DNA of 64,000 nt from an uncultured Pirellula sp. (GTDB lineage Bacteria > Planctomycetota > Planctomycetia > Pirellulales > Pirellulaceae), in the NCBI GenBank assembly GCA_903892355.1, contig CAITIE010000134.1, positions 21,369-85,368 on the forward strand, written 5' to 3'. Every line of letters starts with the position of its first letter. Positions within the stretch are counted from its first letter, which is position 1. The notes below the pieces were generated by a model that worked only from the letters and a program-made list of their open reading frames with translations, searched no databases and was not told where the DNA came from. Shown piece by piece: positions 16,079 to 26,393 of this stretch. Made by a program: the position numbers and the translations under genes.

Positions 16079-18823
16079 ATGGTGCATGCTGCGATGAATC
16101 GTCAATTCTCACTCACCCGATTTATTCATGCTCGACTTATTCATGCTCGGCCAGCGATAGCATCCACTCAAAGCATCATTTCGGCGTTGATGCTCGCTGG
16201 GTTGGCTTCCTCGCACTCCTTAGCATTCGCACAAGAGGTAGTTTTCGCTCAAGAGAACGGAAACACGGTGGAGCCGAACAAGCCCACGCCGGAGCAGTTG
16301 CAATTCTTTGAGGCCAAGATTCGTCCGGTCCTCGTCGACCATTGCTACCGCTGCCATTCGGCAGATGGCCAAGGCATCCGAGGAGGGCTGGGAGTTGATA
16401 ACCGCGACGCGCTCTTGGCGGGTGGCGAATCAGGGCCAGCTATCGTTCCAGGCAATCTCGAGGAAAGCCTTCTGTGGAATGCAATCAATTATCGAGATTA
16501 CCGAATGCCTCCGAAAGGAAAGCTTCCGGACTCGGTGATCGCCGATTTCAAAACTTGGATTGAAATGGGGGCTCCAGATCCGCGATCCAATGATGGAGTG
16601 GTGATTCATTCCAAAGTAACCGCAACGGACATCGAAGAAGGGAAAAAATTCTGGGCGTTCACCCAACCCAGTATCGTTCCGCCGACCACGAACCCATACG
16701 ATTCTTGGGCGAAAACAGAAATCGATCGCTACGTCGCAGCAGTTTGGGCAAAGCGCGAGATCGATCCTGCGGACGATTGCGAACCGGAAACCCTAGCCCG
16801 ACGATTGACGTTCGATTTGGTCGGGTTGCCACCGACACGCGAAGACCGCGACAACTTTCTGGCTCGATGGAAATCGGACAGCGATGCTGCGGTTTCGGAA
16901 TTGGTGGATAAGCTCCTCAATTCGCCTCAGTTCGGCGAACGCTGGGGACGGCACTGGCTCGATGTGGCGAGGTACGCCGAAACCAGTGGCAAGGAGACCG
17001 ACATTACATTCCCGAACGCATGGCGTTACCGCGATTATGTGATTCGGTCCTTCAACGATGATAAACCGTACGATCGGTTCATCACGGAACAAATCGCCGG
17101 CGACTTACTCCCTGCAAAAAACGATCAGCAGTGGACTGAAAACTTGATCGCAACGGGATTCCTGGCCATCGGCCCAAAATCCCTCTCCGAGCAAAACCCG
17201 CGTCAGTTCCAAGCGGACTTGATCGATGAACAGATCGATACAACATCCCGCGTCGTGCTAGGACTTTCGGTCGGATGCGCTCGCTGCCACGATCACAAAT
17301 TCGATCCTATCCCGCAATCGGATTACTATGCCCTCGCGGGTATCTTTGACAGCACGGAAACCCTCTACGGTGGAACCCGAAGTATCCGGAATCGCCATCC
17401 CTCGGATTGGATTCGGTTGCCCGTTCAAGACACCCAGTCGATCGATCGCCCGATCTCTCCGGACGAATTGGCTTCCATGAAGAAAGAACTTCAAGAGAAA
17501 CAGGCGGAATTGGCCGAGGCACGCCGCGCTCAACGGTCGGGAACGCCTACTCCCGATAACAGCAATCGGAATACCAGCAATGGGACACGACCCGTAAACC
17601 CGCAAATCCAAGTTGGCGTGCTCGATCAGATGGTTGCGCAATTGAACGCACGCATCAATAGCGTCGATGAAAAGGGCAAACCGATATCGTTCTGCATGGG
17701 GGTTCAAGACGACGATCAACCACGAAATGCCAGAGTGCTCATCCGCGGCGAAATCGACCAACCCGCCCAAGAAGTACCTCGAGGATTTGTCCAAGTCCTC
17801 GGCGGAAAAACACCGAAACTATCAGCGCGATCATCGGGCCGGAAGGAACTCGCGCAATGGATGGTTTCCAACGAGAATCCGTTGGCGGCTCGTGTCATGG
17901 TCAATCGCATCTGGAAGCACTTGATCGGTAAACCCTTGGTTCGCGACCCAGACAACTTCGGAGCTTCTGGCACTCCACCAACCCATCCCGAGCTTTTGGA
18001 CTTCATGGCCATCGAGTTCATGAACAACAGTTGGTCTGTCAAGCAGATGATTCGCAGCATTGCGACCTCTCGAGTCTATCGACTCTCTTCATCGTATGAT
18101 CCGACACGTTTTGAATTGGACCCAGAGAACCATTGGGTTGCCCGTGCAAACTCGAAGCGATTGGATGCCGAGGCGATTCGAGACGCGATGCTCGCGGTAA
18201 GTGGGCAACTCGATCTGAAACCTCCTAAAGCATCACTGATCGCAACCTTTGGTTCTACCGTCATGGGCCCCAATGGACCTCAGAACATCCCTCTGCTATT
18301 GGCCAATGCGACCAACCCGAACGATCCGAACGCCTCAACCCGAGCGAATGCGATGCGCAACATGATGGGCCAAGGCAGCTTTAGGAACCCCAACGCCAAT
18401 GTCTTTGAAACACCCAATTACAAGAGGTCGGTTTATCTACCGGTCGCAAGAAATGCTCTTCCTAGAGCCCTTGATGCATTCGACTTCGCCGAACCAAGCT
18501 TACTGGTAGGGGAACGGGAAGTATCCAATACCGCCGAACAAGCCCTCTACATGCTCAACAACCCCTTCGTCGTGGAACTCAGCGATGCGCTGGCCCGAAA
18601 AGCCATGACGCAATCCAAAGAGCCGAGGCAACAAATCGTCCATGCATTCCAACTCGTCTATGGCCGCCCACCCACCAGCAACGAAATGAACGCCGCGAAC
18701 CGTTTCTACCGTCAATCGAACGAGACACGCACCTCGGGCAAGAAAGACGAGGCGGCTTTCCGTTGGCTCAGTCAATTCTGCCAAGCGTTATTCGGCACTG
18801 CGGAGTTCCGCATCGTCAATTGA
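16079..18823 (+). CDS. PSCyt1-DUF1549-DUF1553 protein (copy 1)
   Basis: A 914-aa exported planctomycete protein. A signal region ends at about residue 51 (LAFAQ). The PSCyt1 domain begins with a c-type heme motif CYRCH (89-93) and includes the MPP-G-LP segment. DUF1549 follows with RHWLDVARYAETSG and a second CxxCH in CARCHDHKFDP. After a low-complexity linker (about 475-520), DUF1553 contains NPLAARVMVNRIWKHLIG. The family is thought to work at the cell surface or in the periplasm, often near sulfatases and other polysaccharide genes; its reaction is not established. It lies 67 bp upstream of a DUF1501 gene, the usual partner. ATG at 16094 is an alternative start. Confidence 0.93.
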   Translation: MVHAAMNRQFSLTRFIHARLIHARPAIASTQSIISALMLAGLASSHSLAFAQEVVFAQENGNTVEPNKPTPEQLQFFEAKIRPVLVDHCYRCHSADGQGIRGGLGVDNRDALLAGGESGPAIVPGNLEESLLWNAINYRDYRMPPKGKLPDSVIADFKTWIEMGAPDPRSNDGVVIHSKVTATDIEEGKKFWAFTQPSIVPPTTNPYDSWAKTEIDRYVAAVWAKREIDPADDCEPETLARRLTFDLVGLPPTREDRDNFLARWKSDSDAAVSELVDKLLNSPQFGERWGRHWLDVARYAETSGKETDITFPNAWRYRDYVIRSFNDDKPYDRFITEQIAGDLLPAKNDQQWTENLIATGFLAIGPKSLSEQNPRQFQADLIDEQIDTTSRVVLGLSVGCARCHDHKFDPIPQSDYYALAGIFDSTETLYGGTRSIRNRHPSDWIRLPVQDTQSIDRPISPDELASMKKELQEKQAELAEARRAQRSGTPTPDNSNRNTSNGTRPVNPQIQVGVLDQMVAQLNARINSVDEKGKPISFCMGVQDDDQPRNARVLIRGEIDQPAQEVPRGFVQVLGGKTPKLSARSSGRKELAQWMVSNENPLAARVMVNRIWKHLIGKPLVRDPDNFGASGTPPTHPELLDFMAIEFMNNSWSVKQMIRSIATSRVYRLSSSYDPTRFELDPENHWVARANSKRLDAEAIRDAMLAVSGQLDLKPPKASLIATFGSTVMGPNGPQNIPLLLANATNPNDPNASTRANAMRNMMGQGSFRNPNANVFETPNYKRSVYLPVARNALPRALDAFDFAEPSLLVGEREVSNTAEQALYMLNNPFVVELSDALARKAMTQSKEPRQQIVHAFQLVYGRPPTSNEMNAANRFYRQSNETRTSGKKDEAAFRWLSQFCQALFGTAEFRIVN

Positions 18824-18890
18824 TCCTGAACACTCAGCCCTTTTTGGTCTATTCACAGCGAATCCTAATCAAACGTTAGGATAGTCCATC

Positions 18891-20321
18891 ATGATGCCAG
18901 CAATCACCCGCAGACAGATCCTTCAATGCGCCTCGGCAGGATTCGGATATTTGGCATTCGCCGGCATGAGCACCCTCGCTTCGCGGCGAAGTAAGGCCGA
19001 TGATTCGTTGGCTACAGGTCCAAACAACTCGAACACGAGCAGCAATCCGCTCGCCCCGAAACAACCTCATTTCAACGCCTCGGCGAAAAGGGTTTTGTTC
19101 CTGTGCATGCAAGGAGGACCGTCGCACATCGACACGTTTGATTACAAGCCGCAACTGGCGAACGATGAGGGGAAAAAAGGGCGGAATAACGCGGCGAAAC
19201 TAATGCCGTCTCCATGGAAGTTTTCGCAACGCGGCAAGAGCGGCTTGTGGATCTCGGAGCTTTTTCCAGAACTGGGTAAGCACTCCGATGAGATGTGCTT
19301 GATTCGCTCCATGCATTGCGACCAACCCATCCACCCACGTGCGATGACCCAAATGCACACTGGAAATGCACAGTTCGTTCGCCCGTCGCTTGGAGCATGG
19401 ACACTCTACGGACTGGGAACCGAAAACGAAAGCTTGCCAGGTTTCATCGCGCTCAATCCCCAAGTCGCCTCCTCCCAAAATTACGGCAGCGCTTTTCTAC
19501 CCGCGATTTACCAAGGAACCAAAGTGGGCCGCCCGCAAGCACGACGCGGCGGGATGGCGCGAGGGGATTCACCCACCAATGCGATTCCCGACCTCGCAAA
19601 TTCTCGCCAATCCCGCCAATCGCAACGCGCCCAAATCGACTTCATTCAAAGCTTGAACCAACAGAAACTGGCCAGGGATGTTGTCGACCCCAATGTCGAA
19701 GGAATCATCGAGTCGTACGAACTTGCTTTTCGCATGCAGGATTCTCTGCCCCAGCTCATGGATCTTTCCGGGGAATCCGAAAAGACCTTGGCTCTCTACG
19801 GTGTTGGAAAAAATCCGACCGATGGTTTCGGAAAACAATGCTTGATGGCCAGACGGTGCCTCGAGGCTGGGGTGCGGTTCGTCGAATTAAGCCATGGCAA
19901 CTGGGATCATCACCAACGGCTTCGCACCTCACTGCCTGAGAACTGCGAGGAAATCGACCAGCCCATCGCAGGTTTGCTCACCGACCTGAAACAACGCGGA
20001 ATGCTCGACGATACGCTAGTGATATGGGGTGGTGAGTTCGGGCGCACCCCCGACGCACAAAACGGGGATGGACGAGACCACAACCACAAAGGCTATACGA
20101 CATGGATGGCCGGAGGAGGCGTCCGAGGGGGATTCTCCTACGGAGCCACCGATGAGCATGGTCGTGAAGCTGTCGAAAACAAGTGCCATATTCATGATTG
20201 GCATGCAACGATCCTGAACCTTTTAGGTCTGGACCACGAACAGTTAACCTATCAGTATGCCGGTCGAAATTTCCGATTGACCGATGTCTATGGTTCTGTG
20301 ATGGAAGCGATCAAAAGCTAA
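18891..20321 (+). CDS. DUF1501 protein (copy 1)
   Basis: A 476-aa protein with an N-terminal TRRQILQCAS motif and hydrophobic stretch, resembling a Tat signal with one arginine pair. The DUF1501 (sulfatase-like superfamily) core contains LCMQGGPSHIDTFDYKP, GAWTLYGLGTEN, WGGEFGRTPDAQ and GRDHNHKGYTTWMAGGG. The conserved Asp/His residues suggest a metal-dependent alkaline-phosphatase-like fold, but it lacks the CxPSR cysteine of true sulfatases, so its activity is unknown. It is the partner of the PSCyt1 gene just upstream. AGGA lies 9 bases before the ATG. Confidence 0.93.
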   Translation: MMPAITRRQILQCASAGFGYLAFAGMSTLASRRSKADDSLATGPNNSNTSSNPLAPKQPHFNASAKRVLFLCMQGGPSHIDTFDYKPQLANDEGKKGRNNAAKLMPSPWKFSQRGKSGLWISELFPELGKHSDEMCLIRSMHCDQPIHPRAMTQMHTGNAQFVRPSLGAWTLYGLGTENESLPGFIALNPQVASSQNYGSAFLPAIYQGTKVGRPQARRGGMARGDSPTNAIPDLANSRQSRQSQRAQIDFIQSLNQQKLARDVVDPNVEGIIESYELAFRMQDSLPQLMDLSGESEKTLALYGVGKNPTDGFGKQCLMARRCLEAGVRFVELSHGNWDHHQRLRTSLPENCEEIDQPIAGLLTDLKQRGMLDDTLVIWGGEFGRTPDAQNGDGRDHNHKGYTTWMAGGGVRGGFSYGATDEHGREAVENKCHIHDWHATILNLLGLDHEQLTYQYAGRNFRLTDVYGSVMEAIKS

Positions 20322-20538
20322 TGCACGCAGGCTGTTCGCGCTCATAATTCACCCTTTATTCATAAAACCATAACACTCCAGCGTCTTCCTAGCGAGCATT
20401 GTTTGGATCTCGTGAAGATAGGATGAATTTAGCTTTCTAGCCGTATACCGCCGAGCCAACCTGGATATTCTTCCCAAGTCGTGTCCGCGATCGATTGAGA
20501 ATCGCGAAGACAATTATTCGAATACAGCGGAGTTTTTT

Positions 20539-21702
20539 ATGTTGCGACGGTTGGGTAGGAAGCGGCCTATTCGGGCTGCGTTTACGTTGGTGGAACTTTT
20601 GGTAGTTATCGCCATCATCGGTATCTTGGTCGGTTTGCTGCTTCCTGCAGTCCAAGCCGCACGCGAAGCAGCTCGCAGGATGAGCTGCTCCAATAACATT
20701 CGGCAAATAGGTCTTGGCGTACTAAATCACGAGTCAGCTTACAAAAAACTTCCTAGCAGCGGTCAATGTGGATCGACCGGCAGCACTACCACTGCCTACA
20801 TGATCCATTCGACGGCAACACAGATTCTGCCGTACATCGAACTAGTTAACTTGTACAACATGTTCGATCATAACACTGTTCCTTCGCTGCATTATGGTGC
20901 TACCGCATCGGGGTCCAATTGGTTGACTCCGAGTGGATGCTTGGTGCATCGTAATGCGAAGGGCAAGAGCTATGACGACCCGACCCATCCATCTGGCCAG
21001 ATCGCAGCACAAACCTCGGTCCCAACTTTCCTTTGCCCATCGACCCCGCTCGATCAAGGCACTCGAGATCCAGTAGACCGACTCGGTGGAATCGACTACA
21101 TGTTCGTGGATTTGAGCGACGTTGATCACCGACCTGGTTCCCCGACATTCGGTGCTCGCACTCCCTCCGGCGATCCACAAATTGCTGAAATGCGAGTGTC
21201 AGGCATGCTCGATTGTGAAAGCAGCAAAATGGCCGCCTCGACCGATGGAACTGCGTACACGATGATGTGCATTGAAGATGCTGGTCGAGCCCATCCAAAT
21301 GTTGCAAAGTTCGGTGCACTTTCGGCACGTAAAACTCCTGTGAGCAGCCCTGCATTCAGCGTTGGATGGATGGGTGGAACATCGCTTGGTCGACACATGT
21401 ACGCGTGGGCTGACGCAGATGCAGTGACCAACGGTTACTCGGGTCCGAGCAACGCGGTTTCGCCAGGAACACGCACTGCGAAAATCAACAACTACAGCCA
21501 AGTCCTCGGCGGGCCTCCAGAGTGCCTCTGGTCGGTCAATAACTGTGGACCTAACGATGAACCTTACGCATGGCACGGATCTGGATCCAATGCGGTGTTC
21601 GGAGACAACTCGGTACGGTTCCTGTCCGCGAACACGGATGGTATCATCCTCAAGTGGATGATCGGCCGTAATGATGCCCAAACCTATGCTGTTGAAGAGT
21701 AG
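20539..21702 (+). CDS. DUF1559 prepilin-like protein
   Basis: A 387-aa protein with a type IV prepilin-like N-terminus: basic leader, then [34 protein letters not shown] (cleavage expected before the Phe, Glu at mature position 5). This is followed by the DUF1559 domain, which is very abundant in planctomycetes. The C-terminal [16 protein letters not shown] resembles the conserved H/GDGSV-F-DG end of the family. It would be processed by a prepilin peptidase and displayed as a pseudopilin or surface fibre. GGAG is 6 bases before the ATG. A small lipoprotein gene follows 12 bp later. Confidence 0.95.
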   Translation: MLRRLGRKRPIRAAFTLVELLVVIAIIGILVGLLLPAVQAAREAARRMSCSNNIRQIGLGVLNHESAYKKLPSSGQCGSTGSTTTAYMIHSTATQILPYIELVNLYNMFDHNTVPSLHYGATASGSNWLTPSGCLVHRNAKGKSYDDPTHPSGQIAAQTSVPTFLCPSTPLDQGTRDPVDRLGGIDYMFVDLSDVDHRPGSPTFGARTPSGDPQIAEMRVSGMLDCESSKMAASTDGTAYTMMCIEDAGRAHPNVAKFGALSARKTPVSSPAFSVGWMGGTSLGRHMYAWADADAVTNGYSGPSNAVSPGTRTAKINNYSQVLGGPPECLWSVNNCGPNDEPYAWHGSGSNAVFGDNSVRFLSANTDGIILKWMIGRNDAQTYAVEE

Positions 21703-21714
21703 GAACTCAGCTGA

Positions 21715-22065
21715 ATGAACAGACTTTGTTTGCTTTTGATTTGTGTTTTGTTCGCAGGATGCGGTTACAAGGCTCCGTTGCTGGATCAACCCGTCGCGGT
21801 GTCCGGAAAACTAACCATTGCCGGTAGCCCATTAGGAGGAGTCACCTTGATGCTCCAACCTTTGCAGGCCGGCCACCCAGGAGTTCTCCCTGTCGGTGAC
21901 GACGGTAACTTCACGGGAAACTTGGTCCCTGGCAAGTACGCTTACTACGTGACCAAGGGGGAATCAGCACCTCTTCCAGCAAACATCGATGCGAAGCTCC
22001 TTGAGGCGGACATGGGACGAACGGTCACCGTTCAACCAGGCCAGCCGCTGGATATTTCGCTCTAA
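21715..22065 (+). CDS. Small lipoprotein downstream of DUF1559 gene
   Basis: A 116-aa probable lipoprotein: the N-terminal sequence has a lipobox LFAGC (Cys at about 18). The mature part resembles a short beta-sandwich of the carboxypeptidase regulatory type (VSGKLTIAGSPLGGVTLMLQP, then LVPGKYAYYVTKG). Proteins like this often follow DUF1559 genes in planctomycetes, so the two probably form an operon ending at the terminator at 22097. Function unknown. Confidence 0.82.
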   Translation: MNRLCLLLICVLFAGCGYKAPLLDQPVAVSGKLTIAGSPLGGVTLMLQPLQAGHPGVLPVGDDGNFTGNLVPGKYAYYVTKGESAPLPANIDAKLLEADMGRTVTVQPGQPLDISL

Positions 22066-22096
22066 GTAACCTTAGCAAAAACTAAAATTCACAAAG

Positions 22097-22129
22097 CGGG
22101 AAGCGGTTGAAAGACCACTTCCCGTTTTT
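22097..22129 (+). terminator. Rho-independent terminator
   Basis: CGGGAAG-C-GGT and ACC-A-CTTCCCG form an 11-bp stem with one mismatch, followed by TTTTT. It lies 31 bp after the small lipoprotein stop codon and ends the DUF1559 operon. Confidence 0.85.
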
Positions 22130-22358
22130 CGTTGGCTGAAGGATCTTTTTGAGCCCTCAAGCCCGCCTACGATCCTCCCATGAAACCTTAATCCTCACAT
22201 TCGGCAAAACCGTTCGATCGCGCATCATGCGAACAGAACGGGAGAACTCTCCCCATCAACGAGTTGGTTGGGGCGAAATCCGAAAGCTAGTTTTCATCTG
22301 TCCCCCTCGTTTTCTCGGAGTATGTCTATCGGATCCACTTGTAACGATTGTTCGCACC

Positions 22359-22700
22359 ATGATGTCTCACCGATTGCTTCGCAGTTTGTTATTATCCACC
22401 GCTTCTCTCGTGTCAGCCGTGCTGCTGGCCCTATGCTCTCTCACTCTCTGGGAGAAACAATGCGAAATCCGCGACCAAAGGAATCTGGACCGACTCAATG
22501 GATTGGTTGCTCAGTACCGAACTCAGACGGGCCGCTGCCCTGATATCAACATGATCGAACTCTTTCGGAGCGGAATGTCGGACCAACGGCTTCATAAGAC
22601 CCCCTACGGCGGTTACTACCAAATCGATGTTTCTCAGATGGTGGTCTACAACCCGCAAAAACCGCGACCGCGCGACGGAATCGCGATCGGGCGCCGGTAG
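22359..22700 (+). CDS. Small pilin-like or signal-anchored protein
   Basis: A 113-aa protein with an N-terminal hydrophobic segment (about residues 8-28), then ERD-like charged residues and a short soluble domain with LNGLVAQYRTQTGRCPD and KTPYGGYYQID. The last two stretches resemble the C-terminal half of type II secretion pseudopilins (a Pro-Asp after a long helix, then DP-G-Y-Y). Start chosen at the ATGATG before the hydrophobic segment; the frame is open from 22149 but that part looks non-coding. It lies 87 bp before polA. Confidence 0.65.
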   Translation: MMSHRLLRSLLLSTASLVSAVLLALCSLTLWEKQCEIRDQRNLDRLNGLVAQYRTQTGRCPDINMIELFRSGMSDQRLHKTPYGGYYQIDVSQMVVYNPQKPRPRDGIAIGRR

Positions 22701-22787
22701 CTTGGAGGGTCGCTCGGGATCGGTTACCCTGACGGCTTGGAAAACTAGTTCCCAGCCTCCCTCCTCCCGAGATCCGCCCTCCCCCGC

Positions 22788-25745
22788 ATGCCAAAAAAAG
22801 CTCGTACTTCCTCGCAACAACCCTCGTTGCCTCTCTTTGAACAAAGTCTCGGTGAACCGAACCAGACGAACCTCGAGCCCAACGAAACCTCAAACATTGT
22901 TGAGCTCCAGGCGACCGTAGAAACGTCAACCGACGCGGCCACGCCACTGGCAACCGAGGAGATTGCGGCCGAGCAAGCCGAGAATCCCGTGCCGAGCGAT
23001 TTGGTGATTCTGGTCGACTCGCATTCGCTCATCTACCAAGTATTCCATGCACTCCCTCCAATGACCAGTCCGCATGGGCTCGAGGTCGGCGCCGTTCAAG
23101 GGTTCCTTCGCGACATCGCGAATCTCCTACAGCAATGGAACCCTAATTTCTTAGTCTGCGCCTTCGATGAATCGGACATCACCTTTCGCAACGAATTGTA
23201 CGACCAATACAAAGCCCATCGCGATGAAATGCCCGAAGCGCTTCGCGCCCAGATCGGATTGATCCACGACAGCTTAGACATCCTCGGGATCCCAAAGATT
23301 TCTGTCTCCGGCTTTGAAGCCGACGATATTTTGGCCGCGCTGGCCGATCAAGCAGAATCGTATGGGGCCCGCGTCCTCTTGGTCACTAGCGACAAGGACT
23401 GCAGGCAGTTGATCACGCCGTTGACCTCGATGCTGAACCTGAGAAAAAACGAACTCTTCGGAGCCAAGGAACTCAAGGAAATCTGGGACATACGTCCCGA
23501 CCAAGTGGTCGATTTTCAAGCGTTGGTAGGGGACTCGGTGGACAACGTGCCCGGCGTCCCATCGATCGGTCCCAAGGCGGCGCAGCAACTGCTCGAGCAA
23601 TTCGGTTCGCTGGATGCAATCTACGAAAACATCGACCAAGTCAAAGGGGACAAGAAGCGTGAAAAGCTTCTCGAACATCGCACCGATGCCTATCTCAGCA
23701 GAGACTTGGTTCGACTCCGCAAGGATTGTCCCATCGCGCTCGAGTGGCCGCAAATGCGTCCTCGGTCTGCCAACAAGGAGGCCCTGGAAAAACTCTTTCG
23801 AGATCTCGGCTTTCGCCGCCTCGCGGATGTGTTCCTAGCAATCTCTTCGAATGGGAACACGGCCACGGAACAAGCCGTCCGAGAAAGCAAACCAGCGCGT
23901 CTGGTCACCGATCACTACCAACTCATTCAATCCAACGAGGACTTGGTTCAACTCGTCCAGACATTGCGGCAACACCCGCGGATCGCGATCGATACCGAAA
24001 CCACCTCAACACGCCCACGCGACACATCGCTGGTCGGCATCAGTCTGTGCTGGGCACCCGGTAACGCCGCATACATTCCGATTTTGGCGCCAGCTCCATC
24101 GGCATGCCTTCCACTCGAGACGGTTCGAGCACTTCTAGCGCCACTGCTCGCGGACGAATCGTTTCAGTGGATTGGACAGAACATCAAGTTCGATGCGATC
24201 GTTCTTAATAGCCACGGGATGCCCATTGGAACCGCCAACGTGGATACGATCCATTTCGACACGATGGTCGCGGATTACTTGCTCGATGCAGGGGGCCGCA
24301 ATCACGATTTAGGGGACATCGCCAAACGTTGGCTCGGTGTTGAAACCATCTCGATCCAATCGTTGATAGGCACCGGCCGCAATCAAATCACCATGGATCG
24401 CGTCCCGTTGGATCTACTCGCGACTTATGCCGCCGAAGATGTCGACATCCCTATCCAGATCTACGACTCCATGCGAGAGAGACTCGCGTCGGAATCGCTC
24501 CTCAAAGTGATGGAACAACTTGAGCTACCCCTCATCGGCGTTCTGGCATCGATGGAGTTTACGGGGATAAAAATAGACACGGATCGCCTCGAGCAACTTC
24601 GATCGCAGTTCGCAGGACAGCTGGAAACGATTCGGCGGCAGATCATGGAAATCGCGGGTGAGGAGTTCAACCCCGACAGTCCCAAGCAACTCGGGTTCCT
24701 GCTCTTCGAAAAACTGCAACTGCGGGTCGTCAAAAAGACAAAGACCGGCCCCAGTACCGACGCAGAAGTTCTCGAGGAACTGGCTTCAGAACACCCGCTC
24801 CCTGCCAAGATTGTCGAGTATCGGCAATTGGCGAAACTGCTCAGCACCTATGTCGAGGCATTACCCCGTTTGGTCAGCCCGGTCACGGGGCGGGTCCATA
24901 CTTCGTTCCGACAAGACACGGCGGCCACAGGCCGCTTGAGCAGCGTCGAACCCAACCTTCAAAATATCCCGATTCGAACCCCCGAAGGCCGCTCTATTCG
25001 GTCTGCATTTGTTGCCGGACATCCCGGTTGGCGTTTACTAACCGCCGATTACTCGCAGATCGAATTGCGGGTCCTCGCCCATTGCTGCGGCGATCCGAAT
25101 CTATGCGATGCATTTGAAAAAGACCTCGACATTCATACCAGTGTCGCAGCCCAAGTCCATGGCGTGCCGCTGGCCGAAGTTACCTCGGCCATGCGACGGA
25201 GCGCGAAAGCCGTCAGCTTTGGTATCCTCTATGGACAAAGCCCCTTTGGGCTCGCCAAAGGGCTCGGGATATCCCGGACCGAAGCGAGCGACTTTATCGA
25301 TGAATATTTCGCTCGCTATCCCAAGGTTCGCGAATTCATTGCGTCGACCCTGATCGATTGCAGGACTCGCGGATTTGTGGCGACAATGTCGGGACGAAAG
25401 AGGTACCTGAAGGGCATTCGAGATTTTGCTACGCTTGACGAACAAAAGAAAAAACAACTGCTCGAGCCAGAGCGGATGGCCGTAAACACTGTCATCCAAG
25501 GCTCCGCGGCGGACATGATCAAAATGGCAATGATCAGCATCGCCAAACGTCTCCGTCAAAACCCATTGCCTGCCAACATGCTCCTGCAAATTCACGACGA
25601 GCTGGTTTTCGAAGTCGCACCGGATTCGGTCGATACGCTCGCTGCATTAGTCCGGGAGGAAATGACCCGCGTCATGCCTTTGACGGTACCATTGAAGGTC
25701 GACGTCAAAGTCGGAAATAATTGGGCGGAGTGCGAACCACTATGA
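22788..25745 (+). CDS. polA: DNA polymerase I
   Basis: A 985-aa family A polymerase for Okazaki fragment maturation and repair. The 5' nuclease domain starts at about residue 70 (DSHSLIY, Asp77) and contains FEADDILA and the SDKD motif. The 3'-5' exonuclease has DTETT (Asp402, Glu404), so proofreading residues are present. The polymerase has motif A ADYSQIELR (Asp754), the O-helix RRSAKAVSFGILYG and motif C QIHDELVFE (Asp937). Compared with the usual 880-930 aa it has an extra N-terminal tail of about 70 residues, rich in Glu, Gln, Asn and Thr, with QPSLPLF at 11-17. It overlaps coaE by ATGA. Confidence 0.97.
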   Translation: MPKKARTSSQQPSLPLFEQSLGEPNQTNLEPNETSNIVELQATVETSTDAATPLATEEIAAEQAENPVPSDLVILVDSHSLIYQVFHALPPMTSPHGLEVGAVQGFLRDIANLLQQWNPNFLVCAFDESDITFRNELYDQYKAHRDEMPEALRAQIGLIHDSLDILGIPKISVSGFEADDILAALADQAESYGARVLLVTSDKDCRQLITPLTSMLNLRKNELFGAKELKEIWDIRPDQVVDFQALVGDSVDNVPGVPSIGPKAAQQLLEQFGSLDAIYENIDQVKGDKKREKLLEHRTDAYLSRDLVRLRKDCPIALEWPQMRPRSANKEALEKLFRDLGFRRLADVFLAISSNGNTATEQAVRESKPARLVTDHYQLIQSNEDLVQLVQTLRQHPRIAIDTETTSTRPRDTSLVGISLCWAPGNAAYIPILAPAPSACLPLETVRALLAPLLADESFQWIGQNIKFDAIVLNSHGMPIGTANVDTIHFDTMVADYLLDAGGRNHDLGDIAKRWLGVETISIQSLIGTGRNQITMDRVPLDLLATYAAEDVDIPIQIYDSMRERLASESLLKVMEQLELPLIGVLASMEFTGIKIDTDRLEQLRSQFAGQLETIRRQIMEIAGEEFNPDSPKQLGFLLFEKLQLRVVKKTKTGPSTDAEVLEELASEHPLPAKIVEYRQLAKLLSTYVEALPRLVSPVTGRVHTSFRQDTAATGRLSSVEPNLQNIPIRTPEGRSIRSAFVAGHPGWRLLTADYSQIELRVLAHCCGDPNLCDAFEKDLDIHTSVAAQVHGVPLAEVTSAMRRSAKAVSFGILYGQSPFGLAKGLGISRTEASDFIDEYFARYPKVREFIASTLIDCRTRGFVATMSGRKRYLKGIRDFATLDEQKKKQLLEPERMAVNTVIQGSAADMIKMAMISIAKRLRQNPLPANMLLQIHDELVFEVAPDSVDTLAALVREEMTRVMPLTVPLKVDVKVGNNWAECEPL

Positions 25746-26371
25746 AACGGTCCGTGGTACTCGGAATCCTGGGCGGAGTCGCAAGTGGCAAAAGCGAAGT
25801 AACCCGCCGACTCGAAGCGCGTGGTGCACATGTCATCCACGCCGATAAGATCGGCCATGAAGTGTTGCGCGAGAAAGAAATCCGAGATCGGTTGGTCCAG
25901 CATTTCGGGTCCGATATCCTCTCTCAGAAAACCGGCGAGATCGATCGAGCGCGTATGGCGCAACTCGTCTTTGGCAACGATACCATCGCCACCGAGAATC
26001 GACGATTCCTAGAAGGCGTCGTTCATCCTCGCATCCGAACCCTTATCGCGGAACGTCTGGATTCTATCCAACAAACCATTGCTCCGAACGAGCGGCCGCA
26101 GATCGTAGTGCTCGATGTGCCACTGCTGATAGAATCCGGATGGAACAAACGCTGCGATCGCATCCTCTTTGTTGACACCGACGAAGAGATTCGCCTTAAG
26201 AGAGCGATGGCAAGAGGCTGGACAACCAACGAATTTCGAGATCGCGAAGCAGCTCAACTACCCCTCGACCAAAAACGCCAAATCGCAACGGATACCATCG
26301 ATAACAATGGCCCCATCGCTTCGCTCGATCAGCGAATCGATCAATTCATAAACACACTCACCAACCCTTAG
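25742..26371 (+). CDS. coaE: Dephospho-CoA kinase
   Basis: A 209-aa CoaE, catalysing the last step of coenzyme A synthesis (ATP-dependent phosphorylation of dephospho-CoA). A P-loop GGVASGKSEV lies at about residues 11-20. HADKIGHEVL matches the conserved D-G-E-L region, VHPRIR follows at mid-protein and DVPLLIESG is typical of the family. The ATG overlaps the polA TGA (ATGA), so translational coupling is likely; an in-frame upstream start at 25721 would lie inside polA and is not preferred. Length matches the family. Confidence 0.93.
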   Translation: MKRSVVLGILGGVASGKSEVTRRLEARGAHVIHADKIGHEVLREKEIRDRLVQHFGSDILSQKTGEIDRARMAQLVFGNDTIATENRRFLEGVVHPRIRTLIAERLDSIQQTIAPNERPQIVVLDVPLLIESGWNKRCDRILFVDTDEEIRLKRAMARGWTTNEFRDREAAQLPLDQKRQIATDTIDNNGPIASLDQRIDQFINTLTNP

Positions 26372-26393
26372 ATAACTTGCAAAGTTCTTCGCT

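Noticed and set aside
25721..25741. Earlier start for coaE
   Set aside because: It lies inside polA; the ATGA overlap gives a better start and family-typical N-terminus.
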